Shown: piece after piece, positions 41,709 through 50,949 of the stretch
How the letters are laid out: the number at the start of each line of letters is the position of its first letter
Position numbering within the stretch: the stretch's first letter is position 1
Assembly (NCBI RefSeq): GCF_042139015.1
Contig: NZ_JBHIKY010000026.1
Span: forward strand, 1-54,787
DNA from: JBHIKY01 sp042139015
GTDB lineage: Bacteria > Bacillota > Bacilli > Bacillales > Marinococcaceae
Direction: 5' to 3'
DNA length: 54,787 bases
Notes under the pieces: model-generated
Told to the model about the DNA's origin: nothing
Seen by the model: only the letters and a program-made list of their open reading frames with translations
Database searches by the model: none
Translations under genes and position numbers: made by a program

Positions 41709-43766
41709 ATGAACCGGATTTTTCGAAATACCGTTTTTTATTTACTATTATTTCTTGTGATCATCGGTATTATCAGTTTTCTGAGCAGTGATCAGAATGA
41801 AACGGAACCGATGTCATCAGATGAATTTTTAACAAAATTGGAAAATAATGAAATAGCATCTGTTACAGTGCAGCCTGAAGGGGAAGTGTACCTTATTACA
41901 GGCCAGGAAGCTGGCGCATCTGAGGAAGAAACCTATGAGGTATATTTACCAATTTCAGAAAACACAACACAAACACTAATGACGGCTGAAGGACCGGACG
42001 GGCCGCTTGAATTTCAGACGGAGCCGGCCGAAGAGCCCAGTGCATGGGTCACCTTCTTTACATCCATCATTCCGTTTGTGATTATCTTTATATTGTTCTT
42101 CTTCCTGTTAAGCCAGGCGCAGGGCGGCGGAAGCCGCGTTATGAACTTTGGTAAAAGTAAAGCCAAGCTTGTTCAGGAAGATAAAAAGAAAGCCCGCTTT
42201 AAAGATGTTGCAGGGGCCGATGAAGAGAAGCAGGAGCTGATGGAAGTTGTCGATTTCCTGAAGGATCCCCGTAAATTTGCGGCTATCGGAGCCCGTATTC
42301 CTAAAGGGGTGCTGCTCGTAGGACCGCCGGGTACAGGGAAAACTTTAATTGCCCGTGCTGTGGCCGGAGAAGCAGGCGTGCCTTTCTTCTCGATCAGCGG
42401 GTCGGACTTTGTTGAAATGTTCGTCGGGGTCGGGGCCTCCCGTGTGCGTGATTTATTTGAAAACGCAAAGAAAAATGCTCCATGTATCATTTTTATCGAT
42501 GAAATTGATGCGGTCGGCCGCCAGCGTGGAGCCGGCTTAGGCGGAGGACATGATGAAAGGGAGCAGACCCTGAACCAGCTTCTCGTTGAAATGGACGGCT
42601 TCAGCGAAAACGAAGGAATTATCATTATCGCTGCAACAAACCGTTCCGATGTTCTCGACCCTGCGCTGCTCCGTCCTGGCCGTTTTGACCGCCAGATCAT
42701 GGTTGGCCGCCCGGATGTGAAAGGCCGTGAAGAAATTCTTGGCGTACATTCCCGCAACAAGCCATTGGCCGATGACGTTAATCTGAAGGCGATTGCCCAG
42801 AGGACCCCTGGATTTTCCGGGGCGGATCTTGAGAATCTGTTGAACGAAGCGGCTCTAGTAGCAGCGCGCTCTGATATGGATAAGGTCAGAATGGTTCATG
42901 TGGAGGAAGCCATTGACCGTGTCATTGCCGGGCCTGCCAAGAAAAGCCGTGTTATATCTGAAAAAGAAAAAGGTATTGTGGCTCACCATGAAGCTGGACA
43001 CACTGTCGTTGGGGTTAAGCTTAAAAATGCGGATATGGTGCACAAGGTAACCATTGTCCCCCGTGGACAGGCAGGCGGTTATGCCGTGATGCTGCCGAGA
43101 GAAGATCGTTACTTCATGACAAAGCCTGAGCTTCTCGACAAGATTGTCGGACTGCTTGGCGGCCGTGTGGCAGAGGAAGTAATGTTTAATGAGGTGAGCA
43201 CCGGGGCCCATAATGACTTCCAGCGTGCCACTGCTATTGCCCGTAAAATGGTGACTGAATATGGAATGAGCGAAAAGCTGGGGCCGCTTCAGTTCGGCTC
43301 GAATTCCGGCGGACAGGTATTTCTTGGACGTGATATTCAAAATGAACAGAATTACAGTGATGCGATTGCCTACGAAATCGACCAGGAAGTTCAACGGATT
43401 GTTAAAGATTCGTATGCACGCTGTAAGCAGATTCTGACACAGTACAAGGATAGACTCGAGCTGGTCGCGCAAAACCTCCTTGAACTCGAAACCTTGGATG
43501 CTGAGCAGATTCAGTCACTCGTAGAGGATGGAAAACTACCGGACGACCATCACACTACAAAAAGTGATGACGAAGTGCAGACGGTCCGCAAGGATGATGA
43601 TGTGAAAGTGAACATTCAATCTAAATCTGATTCTGACCAGCCTGCCGCTCCGGAGGAAGAAAAGAATCCGGAAGATCGTTCTTCAGAAACGGACACCAGT
43701 GATACTGCAAACGACCGGACAGATACAGATAATAACAGCTCTTCTGATGACAGCGATAGAAAATAA
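41709..43766 (+). CDS. ftsH: ATP-dependent zinc metalloprotease FtsH
   Basis: A 685-residue membrane AAA+ protease. Two transmembrane helices (about 7-26 and 113-135) flank a short external domain. Walker A GPPGTGKT begins at 205, Walker B is IIFIDEIDAVG, and the SRH follows. The zinc site HEAGH is at 427-431 with the distal Asp in a later helix. The C-terminal 75 residues are rich in Asp, Ser, Thr and Glu and are longer and more acidic than in B. subtilis FtsH. It degrades membrane and regulatory proteins such as Spo0E. AGGAGGAGG precedes the ATG. Confidence 0.97.
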   Translation: MNRIFRNTVFYLLLFLVIIGIISFLSSDQNETEPMSSDEFLTKLENNEIASVTVQPEGEVYLITGQEAGASEEETYEVYLPISENTTQTLMTAEGPDGPLEFQTEPAEEPSAWVTFFTSIIPFVIIFILFFFLLSQAQGGGSRVMNFGKSKAKLVQEDKKKARFKDVAGADEEKQELMEVVDFLKDPRKFAAIGARIPKGVLLVGPPGTGKTLIARAVAGEAGVPFFSISGSDFVEMFVGVGASRVRDLFENAKKNAPCIIFIDEIDAVGRQRGAGLGGGHDEREQTLNQLLVEMDGFSENEGIIIIAATNRSDVLDPALLRPGRFDRQIMVGRPDVKGREEILGVHSRNKPLADDVNLKAIAQRTPGFSGADLENLLNEAALVAARSDMDKVRMVHVEEAIDRVIAGPAKKSRVISEKEKGIVAHHEAGHTVVGVKLKNADMVHKVTIVPRGQAGGYAVMLPREDRYFMTKPELLDKIVGLLGGRVAEEVMFNEVSTGAHNDFQRATAIARKMVTEYGMSEKLGPLQFGSNSGGQVFLGRDIQNEQNYSDAIAYEIDQEVQRIVKDSYARCKQILTQYKDRLELVAQNLLELETLDAEQIQSLVEDGKLPDDHHTTKSDDEVQTVRKDDDVKVNIQSKSDSDQPAAPEEEKNPEDRSSETDTSDTANDRTDTDNNSSSDDSDRK

Positions 43767-43785
43767 CGAACCATAATAAGAACTT

Positions 43786-43815
43786 GGGATGCCTTCACAC
43801 CGGCATCCCTTTTCT
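43786..43815 (+). terminator. Rho-independent terminator after ftsH
   Basis: GGGATGCC (43786-43793) pairs with GGCATCCC (43802-43809), then TTTTC. Confidence 0.85.
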
Positions 43816-43969
43816 TTATCAGTGAATATGCTGATACAGAGATGAGTGGCATATTTACCTTCCAGCTGCCGTTCAGAATTTCTTTTTCCGTCCACTGGGC
43901 TTTTTCTGCCAGAGCGGCGCTTATACTCTTTTAAAAGCCGATCAGTTGCCAAAAAGGAGGCTTCATCGT

Positions 43970-44734
43970 ATGATATTTGTCATGAATATTGGTAATACAA
44001 ATATTTCCTCAGGATTATATAAAGAGAAGAAGCTGGTCAGCTCCTGGCGTACGGCCGCAGACCGCGGCAAAACGGAGGATGACTTCGGGCTCCAGCTGCT
44101 GTCGCTTTTGCAAAGTGCGCAAGTCTCAAAAGATTCCGTGGAGGGTGTAATCATATCCTCTGTTGTACCGCCGCTGGTGTTTCCTGTAAAACAGGCATGC
44201 AAAAAATACCTGGGCTGTGATCCGTTAATTATCGGACCCGGAATAAAAACGGGCCTGAATATCCGCTATGAAAACCCGCGCGAAGTCGGAGCGGATCGAA
44301 TCGTCAATGCGGTTGCGGCTCTTCAGGAGCAGAATGGGCCGTTCATTATTGTTGATTTTGGCACAGCGACCACATTTTGTTATGTTGATGGCAACAATCA
44401 ATATATTGGGGGGATTATCTCCCCTGGATTAAATATTTCAGCCGAAGCGTTATATGAGCAGGCGGCAAAGCTGCCGCGGGTGGAACTAAAGAAACCGGCA
44501 GGATTGATTGGAAGAAATACGATTGATGCGATGCATTCAGGGATATACTACGGCCACGCCGCTATGGTGGACGGGATCATCCGCCGTATAAAAAAGCAGG
44601 TTGGCGAGAATGCCTTTGTAATTGCGACAGGCGGAATCGCACCGTTTATTTCAAAAGCCTCGGAGACGATCGATAAAGTGGATGCTTACATGACACTCCA
44701 TGGATTGAGTATAATTTACGAAAAAAATAAGTAA
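43970..44734 (+). CDS. coaX: Type III pantothenate kinase
   Basis: A 254-residue ASKHA-fold kinase catalysing the first step of CoA synthesis, starting at ATG 43970 behind AAAAAGGAGG. The GADR segment with the catalytic Asp (VGADRIVNA), VDFGTATT and IATGGIAP are intact. The N-terminal phosphate-loop motif reads NIGNTN where the family has DxGNT: position 6 is Asn (AAT) instead of the otherwise invariant Asp. Activity may be altered; no other damage is visible. It is followed by hslO, the B. subtilis order. Confidence 0.94.
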   Translation: MIFVMNIGNTNISSGLYKEKKLVSSWRTAADRGKTEDDFGLQLLSLLQSAQVSKDSVEGVIISSVVPPLVFPVKQACKKYLGCDPLIIGPGIKTGLNIRYENPREVGADRIVNAVAALQEQNGPFIIVDFGTATTFCYVDGNNQYIGGIISPGLNISAEALYEQAAKLPRVELKKPAGLIGRNTIDAMHSGIYYGHAAMVDGIIRRIKKQVGENAFVIATGGIAPFISKASETIDKVDAYMTLHGLSIIYEKNK

Positions 44735-44754
44735 GGATGAAAGGAAGTAGTAAA

Positions 44755-45651
44755 ATGAATGACTATCTTGTGAAAGCAACAGCCTACGAGTCAAAGGTAA
44801 GAGCTTATGCAATTCAATCGACTGAGATGGTAAATGAAGCTGTGCACAGGCACCAGGCCTGGCCGACTGCAGCTGCGGCTCTAGGAAGAGCGATGACAGC
44901 AGGTTCAATGATGGGAGCCATGCTGAAGGGTGAGGATAAGCTTACGATAAAAATAGAAGGCGGCGGCGAGATGGGGCCGATTATTGTGGACAGCGATTCT
45001 ACTGGCAACACAAGAGGCTACGCTCATAATATGCAGGTGCATTTTGACTTGAATGAAATGGGAAAGCTCGATGTAGCAAAAGCGGTCGGTACAGAAGGTT
45101 ATCTGTCTGTAGTAAAAGACCTGGGTATGAAGGATCATTTCACAGGAAGTGTACCGATTGTTTCAGGGGAGCTTGGGGAGGATTTCACTTATTATTTTGT
45201 TTCCTCTGAACAGGTGCCGTCCTCTGTCGGACTTGGCGTGCTGGTAAACCCGGACAACACAATTAAAGCAGCGGGCGGCTTTATATTGCAGCTCCTTCCG
45301 GGTGCGGATGATGAGTTAATCAACAGACTTGAACACCAAATTGAACATATGCCCCCTGTTTCAAAGCTGATCGAAAAGGGAAAGACACCTGAAGAAATCC
45401 TCGCAGTGGTGCTGGGCGAGGAAGTGAAGGTGTTATCGACCCAGCCGGTTGCATTTTCCTGCCACTGCTCTGCTGAACGGGTGGCAGCGGCCCTCGTTTC
45501 CCTGGGAAGTGATGAAATACTCGATATGATTGAAAAAGATGGCGGAGCCGAAACGCAATGTCATTTTTGCAATGAAAAATATCATTTTTCAAAAAACGAT
45601 TTGCAGGATATTTTAGAAGAAGCGAGAAGTTTAGAGAATAGCGTCCAATAA
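44755..45651 (+). CDS. hslO: Redox-regulated chaperone Hsp33
   Basis: A 298-residue protein starting at ATG 44755 after AAAGGAAG. The C-terminal redox switch has all four zinc cysteines, C236, C238, C269 and C272 (CxC and CxxC). The N-terminal substrate domain has DYLVKATAYESKVRAYAI and GPIIVDSDSTGNTRGY. Oxidation releases zinc and activates holdase function. It sits between coaX and cysK as in B. subtilis (yacC). Confidence 0.96.
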   Translation: MNDYLVKATAYESKVRAYAIQSTEMVNEAVHRHQAWPTAAAALGRAMTAGSMMGAMLKGEDKLTIKIEGGGEMGPIIVDSDSTGNTRGYAHNMQVHFDLNEMGKLDVAKAVGTEGYLSVVKDLGMKDHFTGSVPIVSGELGEDFTYYFVSSEQVPSSVGLGVLVNPDNTIKAAGGFILQLLPGADDELINRLEHQIEHMPPVSKLIEKGKTPEEILAVVLGEEVKVLSTQPVAFSCHCSAERVAAALVSLGSDEILDMIEKDGGAETQCHFCNEKYHFSKNDLQDILEEARSLENSVQ

Positions 45652-45671
45652 GAAAGAACCAGCTCACTTTA

Positions 45672-45700
45672 TTGACACTTTTCTGAATCATTGGTAGTAT
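45672..45700 (+). promoter_or_regulatory. sigma-A promoter of cysK
   Basis: TTGACA (45672-45677), 17-base spacer, TAGTAT (45695-45700), 54 bases before the ATG. CymR control is known for B. subtilis cysK, but I cannot identify its site here with confidence. Confidence 0.8.
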
Positions 45701-45753
45701 ATTAACAACAAAACCAATAAAATTACTAGGGATTTCGAAGGGAGAAGCGATTG

Positions 45754-46683
45754 ATGAGAGTAGCAAACAATATTACTGAGCTTATTGGCAACACTCCACT
45801 TGTGAAACTGAATCGTTTAACAGGAGAAAATGATGCTGATGTTTATTTAAAGCTTGAATTTATGAATCCTGGCAGCAGTGTAAAAGACAGAATCGCCAAA
45901 GCAATGATCGAAGCGGCAGAGCGTGATGGTAAATTAAAGCCCGGCGATACATTAATAGAGCCGACAAGCGGGAACACAGGAATCGGCCTCGCTATGGTAG
46001 CGGCCGCTAAAGGATACCGTTCTATTCTCGTCATGCCTGAAACGATGAGTCTGGAACGCCGCAATCTACTGCGTGCTTTTGGTGCCGAGCTTGTACTTAC
46101 TCCAGGACCCGCGGGAATGGGCGGTGCCATTGCAAAAGCAAATGAATTAGCTAAAGAAAACGGCTATTTCGTGCCCCAGCAATTTGAAAATGAAGCTAAT
46201 CCTGCTATTCACCGGGAAACGACCGGACGTGAACTCCTGGAGCAGGTGGACGGACAAATTGATGCTTTTATTTCCGGGATCGGAACAGGCGGTACCATAA
46301 CTGGTGCCGGAGGCCTTTTGAAGGAGCATTATCCAAATTTAAAAATTATTGCATTAGAGCCTGCTGATTCTCCTGTACTGAGCGGTGGCCAAAAAGGACC
46401 GCATAAAATTCAAGGGATCGGTGCCGGTTTTGTGCCTGAAATTTTAGATACTGATATTTATGATGAAGTGGTTACTGTGACAACCGAGCAGTCGTTCGAA
46501 TATGCCCGCCGTGCTGCAAAAGAAGAAGGTATCCTAGGCGGTATTTCTTCCGGGTCAGCCATATATGCGGCACTCGAAGAAGCGAAGAAGCTTGGTAAAG
46601 GCAAAAAAGTCATCGCCGTTATCCCTAGTAACGGAGAACGTTACCTCAGCACGCCGCTGTATCAATTTGAAGATGATGAGTAA
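45754..46683 (+). CDS. cysK: Cysteine synthase A (O-acetylserine sulfhydrylase)
   Basis: A 309-residue PLP enzyme starting at ATG 45754 (AAGGGAGA 8 bases upstream; an adjacent TTG is in frame). The Schiff-base Lys is K44 in GSSVKDRIAK; the substrate loop TSGNTG is 71-76; the phosphate loop is GIGTGGT. It joins O-acetylserine and sulfide to make cysteine. It forms a single unit with its own promoter and terminator ahead of the folate operon. Confidence 0.97.
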   Translation: MRVANNITELIGNTPLVKLNRLTGENDADVYLKLEFMNPGSSVKDRIAKAMIEAAERDGKLKPGDTLIEPTSGNTGIGLAMVAAAKGYRSILVMPETMSLERRNLLRAFGAELVLTPGPAGMGGAIAKANELAKENGYFVPQQFENEANPAIHRETTGRELLEQVDGQIDAFISGIGTGGTITGAGGLLKEHYPNLKIIALEPADSPVLSGGQKGPHKIQGIGAGFVPEILDTDIYDEVVTVTTEQSFEYARRAAKEEGILGGISSGSAIYAALEEAKKLGKGKKVIAVIPSNGERYLSTPLYQFEDDE

Positions 46684-46693
46684 TTAAAACCCG

Positions 46694-46727
46694 GACTGCC
46701 CTGACTTCTCAGGGTAGTCTTTTTTAC
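46694..46727 (+). terminator. Rho-independent terminator after cysK
   Basis: GACTGCCCTGA (46694-46704) pairs with TCAGGGTAGTC (46709-46719, one G-U pair), then six T. Confidence 0.88.
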
Positions 46728-46794
46728 TTTCTGGTAGTATTTAAGAACGCATGATAGGATATTGTGTACAAGCAGTCATCAGGAGGGACAGAAC

Positions 46795-48264
46795 ATGCCA
46801 AAGAATTTTTGCCCTTTGCCGGATCGTGCCGCATCCTATGAAATTACAGGGGTTTCCTTTACATATAACGCAGACGATTTTTTCTATGCTTATCGCTCCT
46901 TAAGCCAGGGAGAGAGTCGCCATGCGATTTTAGAAAGCGGACAGAGAGGGCGCTACAGCATAGCTGCTTTCTGTCCATTTGCAGAATTGCGGGGGAAGGA
47001 TGATTCGCTGTTCATTGAAACGGCAGCAGGCCAGTTTGAAAAACGAGGAGAGCCCCTTGAAGAAATGAAGACCTGGCTTTCGCCATACACCATCACCGCC
47101 AAGCCGGCCCTTCCTGATTTTCAAAGTGGGCTTATTGGTTTTTTCAGCTATGATTACGTCCGTCGTAATGAACGTCTCCCCCATCTCGCAGAGGATGACC
47201 TCGATACACCTGACTTTTGTTTTCTTGCGTTTCAGGAAGTTTTTGTATATGACCATTTGAAAGAAACGCTTTGGATTCTTATTCATCACGCAAAAGGCAG
47301 AAAAGCAGAGGCCCTCCTGCGTGCGGAGGAATGGAAAAAAAAATGGCTCGAGCCTCGAGCGTTTGAGTGGTGCTGGAACAGCGAAGAGAATACTTCCATA
47401 GCCAATCAAAATAAAATGAAGCCATCGTTTTCCCAAGCAGCCTTCTCCCGGGCAGTTGAAAAGGTTCAGCACTACATTCGCAGCGGAGATGTTTTTCAAG
47501 TAAACCTGTCTGTCCGTGAGAGTGAACCGCTCCGAACCCCTCCGCTGCATATATATGAGAAATTAAGAGAGCTTAATCCATCTCCATACATGGGGTATAT
47601 TCACACCCCCTGGCAGCAGATTATTAATGGTTCTCCGGAGCTTCTCGTAAAAAAGCGAGGCGCTGAAGCTTCGACCAGGCCAATTGCAGGCACTCGGCCG
47701 CGCGGGAAAACAGAGGCGGAAGATACGGCCCTTGAAAAGGAACTGTTTGGAACAGAAAAGGAACGGGCTGAGCACATTATGCTTGTCGATCTTGAGCGAA
47801 ACGATCTCGGCCGGGTATGTAAGTATGGATCAGTAGAAGTTGACGAGCTGATGGTCACAGAAAAATATTCCCATGTGATGCACATTGTCTCCAATGTGAA
47901 AGGAATACTTGCCGATCAGGTGGATGGATATGATATGATAAAAGCAGCATTTCCAGGCGGCACGATTACCGGGGCCCCTAAAATCCGCACGATGGAAATT
48001 ATTGAAGAATTAGAGCCGGTGCGAAGAGGGCTGTATACAGGCTCTATCGGCTGGATTGGCTTTGATGGCGACCTTGAGCTCAACATTGTCATTCGTACGA
48101 TGATCGCAAAGGAACGGGCGGCCTACGTCCAGGCAGGGGCAGGGATTGTCATTGATTCAAAACCAGCAGCGGAATATGAAGAGTCGCTTCGAAAAGCCAG
48201 GGCGCTCTGGAAAGCAAAAGAGTCGAGTGAAGCAGAGTTTATTTTTCAAAAACAGCAGAGCTGA
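46795..48264 (+). CDS. pabB: Aminodeoxychorismate synthase component I
   Basis: A 489-residue chorismate-utilising enzyme starting at ATG 46795 (AGGAGGGAC upstream). The catalytic domain carries RPIAGTRPRG, ERAEHIMLVDLERNDLGRVC, PGGTITGAPKIRTMEIIEELE and GAGIVIDSKPAAEYEE. Its position at the head of the pab-fol cluster favours 4-amino-4-deoxychorismate synthesis for folate over anthranilate synthesis. It partners with the glutaminase PabA encoded next. Confidence 0.95.
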   Translation: MPKNFCPLPDRAASYEITGVSFTYNADDFFYAYRSLSQGESRHAILESGQRGRYSIAAFCPFAELRGKDDSLFIETAAGQFEKRGEPLEEMKTWLSPYTITAKPALPDFQSGLIGFFSYDYVRRNERLPHLAEDDLDTPDFCFLAFQEVFVYDHLKETLWILIHHAKGRKAEALLRAEEWKKKWLEPRAFEWCWNSEENTSIANQNKMKPSFSQAAFSRAVEKVQHYIRSGDVFQVNLSVRESEPLRTPPLHIYEKLRELNPSPYMGYIHTPWQQIINGSPELLVKKRGAEASTRPIAGTRPRGKTEAEDTALEKELFGTEKERAEHIMLVDLERNDLGRVCKYGSVEVDELMVTEKYSHVMHIVSNVKGILADQVDGYDMIKAAFPGGTITGAPKIRTMEIIEELEPVRRGLYTGSIGWIGFDGDLELNIVIRTMIAKERAAYVQAGAGIVIDSKPAAEYEESLRKARALWKAKESSEAEFIFQKQQS

Positions 48265-48277
48265 GGAGGAGTTAATA

Positions 48278-48862
48278 ATGATTTTAATGATTGATAATTA
48301 TGATTCGTTTACGTACAATCTCGTTCAATATTTGGGTGAAATGGGCGAGGAGCTTGTCGTACGCAGAAACGATGAAATTACCATAGAGGAAATTGAAGCA
48401 ATGGCACCGGACTTTTTGATGGTTTCCCCAGGTCCATGTACGCCGAATGAAGCGGGTATAAGTCTTGAAGCAATCCGCGTTTTCGCAGGAAAAATTCCGA
48501 TATTCGGTGTCTGTCTCGGCCATCAGTCAATAGCGCAGGTATTTGGAGGAAATGTTATCCGCTCAGAGCGTTTGATGCACGGAAAAACCTCCGAAATCCA
48601 CCATGATGGAAAGACCGTGTACAACGAGCTGCCGCAGCCTTTTACGGCTACTCGCTACCATTCACTCATAGTGGAAAGGCCGACGCTGCCGGACTGCTTT
48701 GACATTACTTCTTACACCGATGAAGGTGAGATAATGGGAATTCGCCATAAATCCCTTCCTGTGGAGGGTGTCCAATTTCACCCTGAATCGATCATGACCG
48801 GCGAAGGCAAAAAACTTCTTCGTAATTTTATTGCCGCTTACCGTGCACCACAGGGAGTTTAA
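48278..48862 (+). CDS. pabA: Aminodeoxychorismate/anthranilate synthase glutaminase subunit
   Basis: A 194-residue class I glutamine amidotransferase starting at ATG 48278 behind GAGGAGGAG (194 in B. subtilis also). The nucleophile is C79 in FGVCLGHQ, and the His-Glu pair is in VQFHPESI. In B. subtilis the single PabA (TrpG) serves both folate and tryptophan synthesis; that is likely here but not shown. Confidence 0.96.
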   Translation: MILMIDNYDSFTYNLVQYLGEMGEELVVRRNDEITIEEIEAMAPDFLMVSPGPCTPNEAGISLEAIRVFAGKIPIFGVCLGHQSIAQVFGGNVIRSERLMHGKTSEIHHDGKTVYNELPQPFTATRYHSLIVERPTLPDCFDITSYTDEGEIMGIRHKSLPVEGVQFHPESIMTGEGKKLLRNFIAAYRAPQGV

Positions 48863-48865
48863 GAG

Positions 48866-49759
48866 ATGTATGTAAATATAAACGGTGAGATAAAAAAGGC
48901 GGGCGATGCTCGCCTTTCTGTATTCGAACATGGATTTATGTACGGGCTTGGACTGTTTGAAACATTCCGTATCTATGAAGGGCACCCTTTTCTCTTGGAT
49001 GATCATTTCAGACGGCTGGAGTCAGGCCTCGAAGAGCTGAACATCATGTGGAGCTACGATCGCGGCCTGGTATTAAAAGAGCTGAGGGAGCTGATGCGGG
49101 CAAATGGCTGGACGAATGCCTATGTGCGGTATAATGTTTCAGCCGGTCCTGGGGAGCTCGGCCTGACGGTCGAAAAGTATACACAGCCGACTGTAATAAT
49201 TTATATGAAGCCGCTCCCAGAGCCTGCAGGCAGAGAAGCAGTCAAAAAAGCCAGGCTGCTGCAAGTGAAAAGAAACACTCCTGAAACAAACGTCCGATTA
49301 AAATCACATCACTATTTAAACAGTATTATGGGAAAAAGAGAAATAGGGGCGGATCCTGACACAGAGGGCCTGTTCTTAACAAGCGGCGGCTTCCTGGCCG
49401 AAGGGGTGGTTTCCAACCTTTTCTGGGTGAAAAACAAGACTCTCTTCACGCCTTCTCTTGACACCGGAATTCTGCCTGGGATCACGAGAGCTCTGATAAT
49501 TCGGCTCGCCGTGCTTCAAGGTTGGACTGTCCGGGAGGGTTTATTCTCACCTGATGCTTTGTTTGATGCTGAGGAAGCTTTTGTAACTAATTCGATTCAG
49601 GAAATCGTCCGGCTTTCTTCGGTGGATGATAAAACATGGGAAGGGACAATGCATGACTCAGCTGCAGCACAATTGCTAAAAAAATACAGACAATACAGAA
49701 CAAAGCTGTTCAGTATGGATGAAATAGAGGAAAAGGAAAGGGAGAATCACAATGAATAG
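48866..49759 (+). CDS. pabC: 4-amino-4-deoxychorismate lyase
   Basis: A 297-residue fold-type IV PLP enzyme related to branched-chain aminotransferases. The probable Schiff-base Lys is K146 in VRLKSHHYLN; EGVVSNLFWV and the phosphate-binding GILPGITRALI follow. It releases pyruvate and p-aminobenzoate. It begins three bases after the pabA stop and overlaps folP by eight bases. Confidence 0.94.
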   Translation: MYVNINGEIKKAGDARLSVFEHGFMYGLGLFETFRIYEGHPFLLDDHFRRLESGLEELNIMWSYDRGLVLKELRELMRANGWTNAYVRYNVSAGPGELGLTVEKYTQPTVIIYMKPLPEPAGREAVKKARLLQVKRNTPETNVRLKSHHYLNSIMGKREIGADPDTEGLFLTSGGFLAEGVVSNLFWVKNKTLFTPSLDTGILPGITRALIIRLAVLQGWTVREGLFSPDALFDAEEAFVTNSIQEIVRLSSVDDKTWEGTMHDSAAAQLLKKYRQYRTKLFSMDEIEEKERENHNE

Positions 49760-50594
49760 TGAAGTCATGAGTTGGGGAAGCCGGATTCTTGATTTTTCAA
49801 AGAAAACATATGTTATGGGAATACTAAATGCCACCCCGGACTCTTTTTCAGATGGAGGGAGGTACGTCCAGCTCGAGGAAGCACTGAAGCATGCAAAGGA
49901 GATGGTCCGGGCTGGAGCGGATATTATTGATATCGGGGGAGAATCCACGAGGCCTGGAGCAGTGGAGGTTGACCTGAAAGAAGAACTGCGCCGCGTTGTA
50001 CCTGTCATTAAAGAACTTGCAAAGCAGGTGGAGGTGCCAATTTCCATAGACACTTATAAAGCCGAAACGGCCAAACAGGCCATTGAAGCAGGCGCATCCA
50101 TTATAAATGACGTGTGGGGAGCGAAAGCAGACCCGGAAATGGCCCATGTGGCTGCAGCCTTCGATGTCCCGATTATTTTAATGCACAATCGGGAAAATAC
50201 AGAATATGGCGATTTAATGACTGACATGATAAATGATATGAAAGAAAGCATTGCCATCTGCCATGCAGCGGGAGTGAAGAATAACCGTATTATCCTTGAT
50301 CCGGGTATCGGCTTTGCGAAAACGTATGAACAAAATCTGGAGGCCATGCGGCGTCTGGAAGAATTCACTTCACTCGGTTATCCCGTCCTGCTCGGGACTT
50401 CAAGAAAATCCATTGTAGCAAAAACGCTCGATCTTCCAGTGAACGACCGGCTGGAAGGAACTGGTGCTACAGTCAGTCTTGGAATAGAGCGGGGCTGCAG
50501 CATCGTCCGCGTCCATGATGTACTTGAAATGAGCCGGACCGTGAAAATGATGGATGCCATGCTGGGCAAAGGGAAGGTGAAAACTGTTGGATAA
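49752..50594 (+). CDS. folP: Dihydropteroate synthase
   Basis: A 280-residue TIM-barrel enzyme joining p-aminobenzoate and the pterin diphosphate. Loop 1 is MGILNATPDSFSDGG, loop 2 is DIGGESTRPGA, and the C-terminal part contains GTSRKS and the final RVHDV. It is the sulfonamide target (sul in B. subtilis). No obvious resistance insertion is visible in these loops. AAAGGGAGAATC precedes the ATG. Confidence 0.97.
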   Translation: MNSEVMSWGSRILDFSKKTYVMGILNATPDSFSDGGRYVQLEEALKHAKEMVRAGADIIDIGGESTRPGAVEVDLKEELRRVVPVIKELAKQVEVPISIDTYKAETAKQAIEAGASIINDVWGAKADPEMAHVAAAFDVPIILMHNRENTEYGDLMTDMINDMKESIAICHAAGVKNNRIILDPGIGFAKTYEQNLEAMRRLEEFTSLGYPVLLGTSRKSIVAKTLDLPVNDRLEGTGATVSLGIERGCSIVRVHDVLEMSRTVKMMDAMLGKGKVKTVG

Positions 50595-50949
50595 GATTCA
50601 TATGCAGGGTATGGAATTTTATGCATACCACGGTGTTTTTTCTGAAGAAAACAAACTGGGGCAGCGCTTCAGAGTAGACATTGTCATGGAAGCCGATTTA
50701 CGAGAAGCTGCGGCAGAGGACAATATTGAAAAAAGCATTAATTACGCGGAAGCCTACGAGGCCGTTAAGGATGTTGTAGAAAAAGAGCAGTATGATCTTG
50801 TGGAAACGATTGCTGAAGGAGTGGCGGCAAATCTTTTTAAAAACTTTTCCATATTGAAGCGTGTCAACGTAAAAGTCATCAAGCCGGACCCGCCGATCCC
50901 CGGCCATTACGATCACGTAGCAATTGAAATCGTGAGGGGAAGACAATGA
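50587..50949 (+). CDS. folB: Dihydroneopterin aldolase
   Basis: A 120-residue enzyme (GMEFYAYHGVFSEENKLGQRF, then VKVIKPDPPIPGHYDHVAIEI). The conserved Glu-Asn and the Lys in VKVIKPDPP form the active site. It cleaves dihydroneopterin to 6-hydroxymethyl-dihydropterin. The start is TTG 50587 inside the folP end; homology covers the whole N terminus, which supports it. It overlaps folK (ATGA). Confidence 0.95.
   Translation: MDKIHMQGMEFYAYHGVFSEENKLGQRFRVDIVMEADLREAAAEDNIEKSINYAEAYEAVKDVVEKEQYDLVETIAEGVAANLFKNFSILKRVNVKVIKPDPPIPGHYDHVAIEIVRGRQ

Noticed and set aside
42173..42760. 195-codon minus-strand frame inside ftsH
   Set aside because: It is antisense to the highly conserved AAA+ domain, has no ribosome binding site or recognisable motif, and reflects codon bias of ftsH. 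The same applies to long antisense frames in spoIIE, pabB and the 3' half of ftsH.
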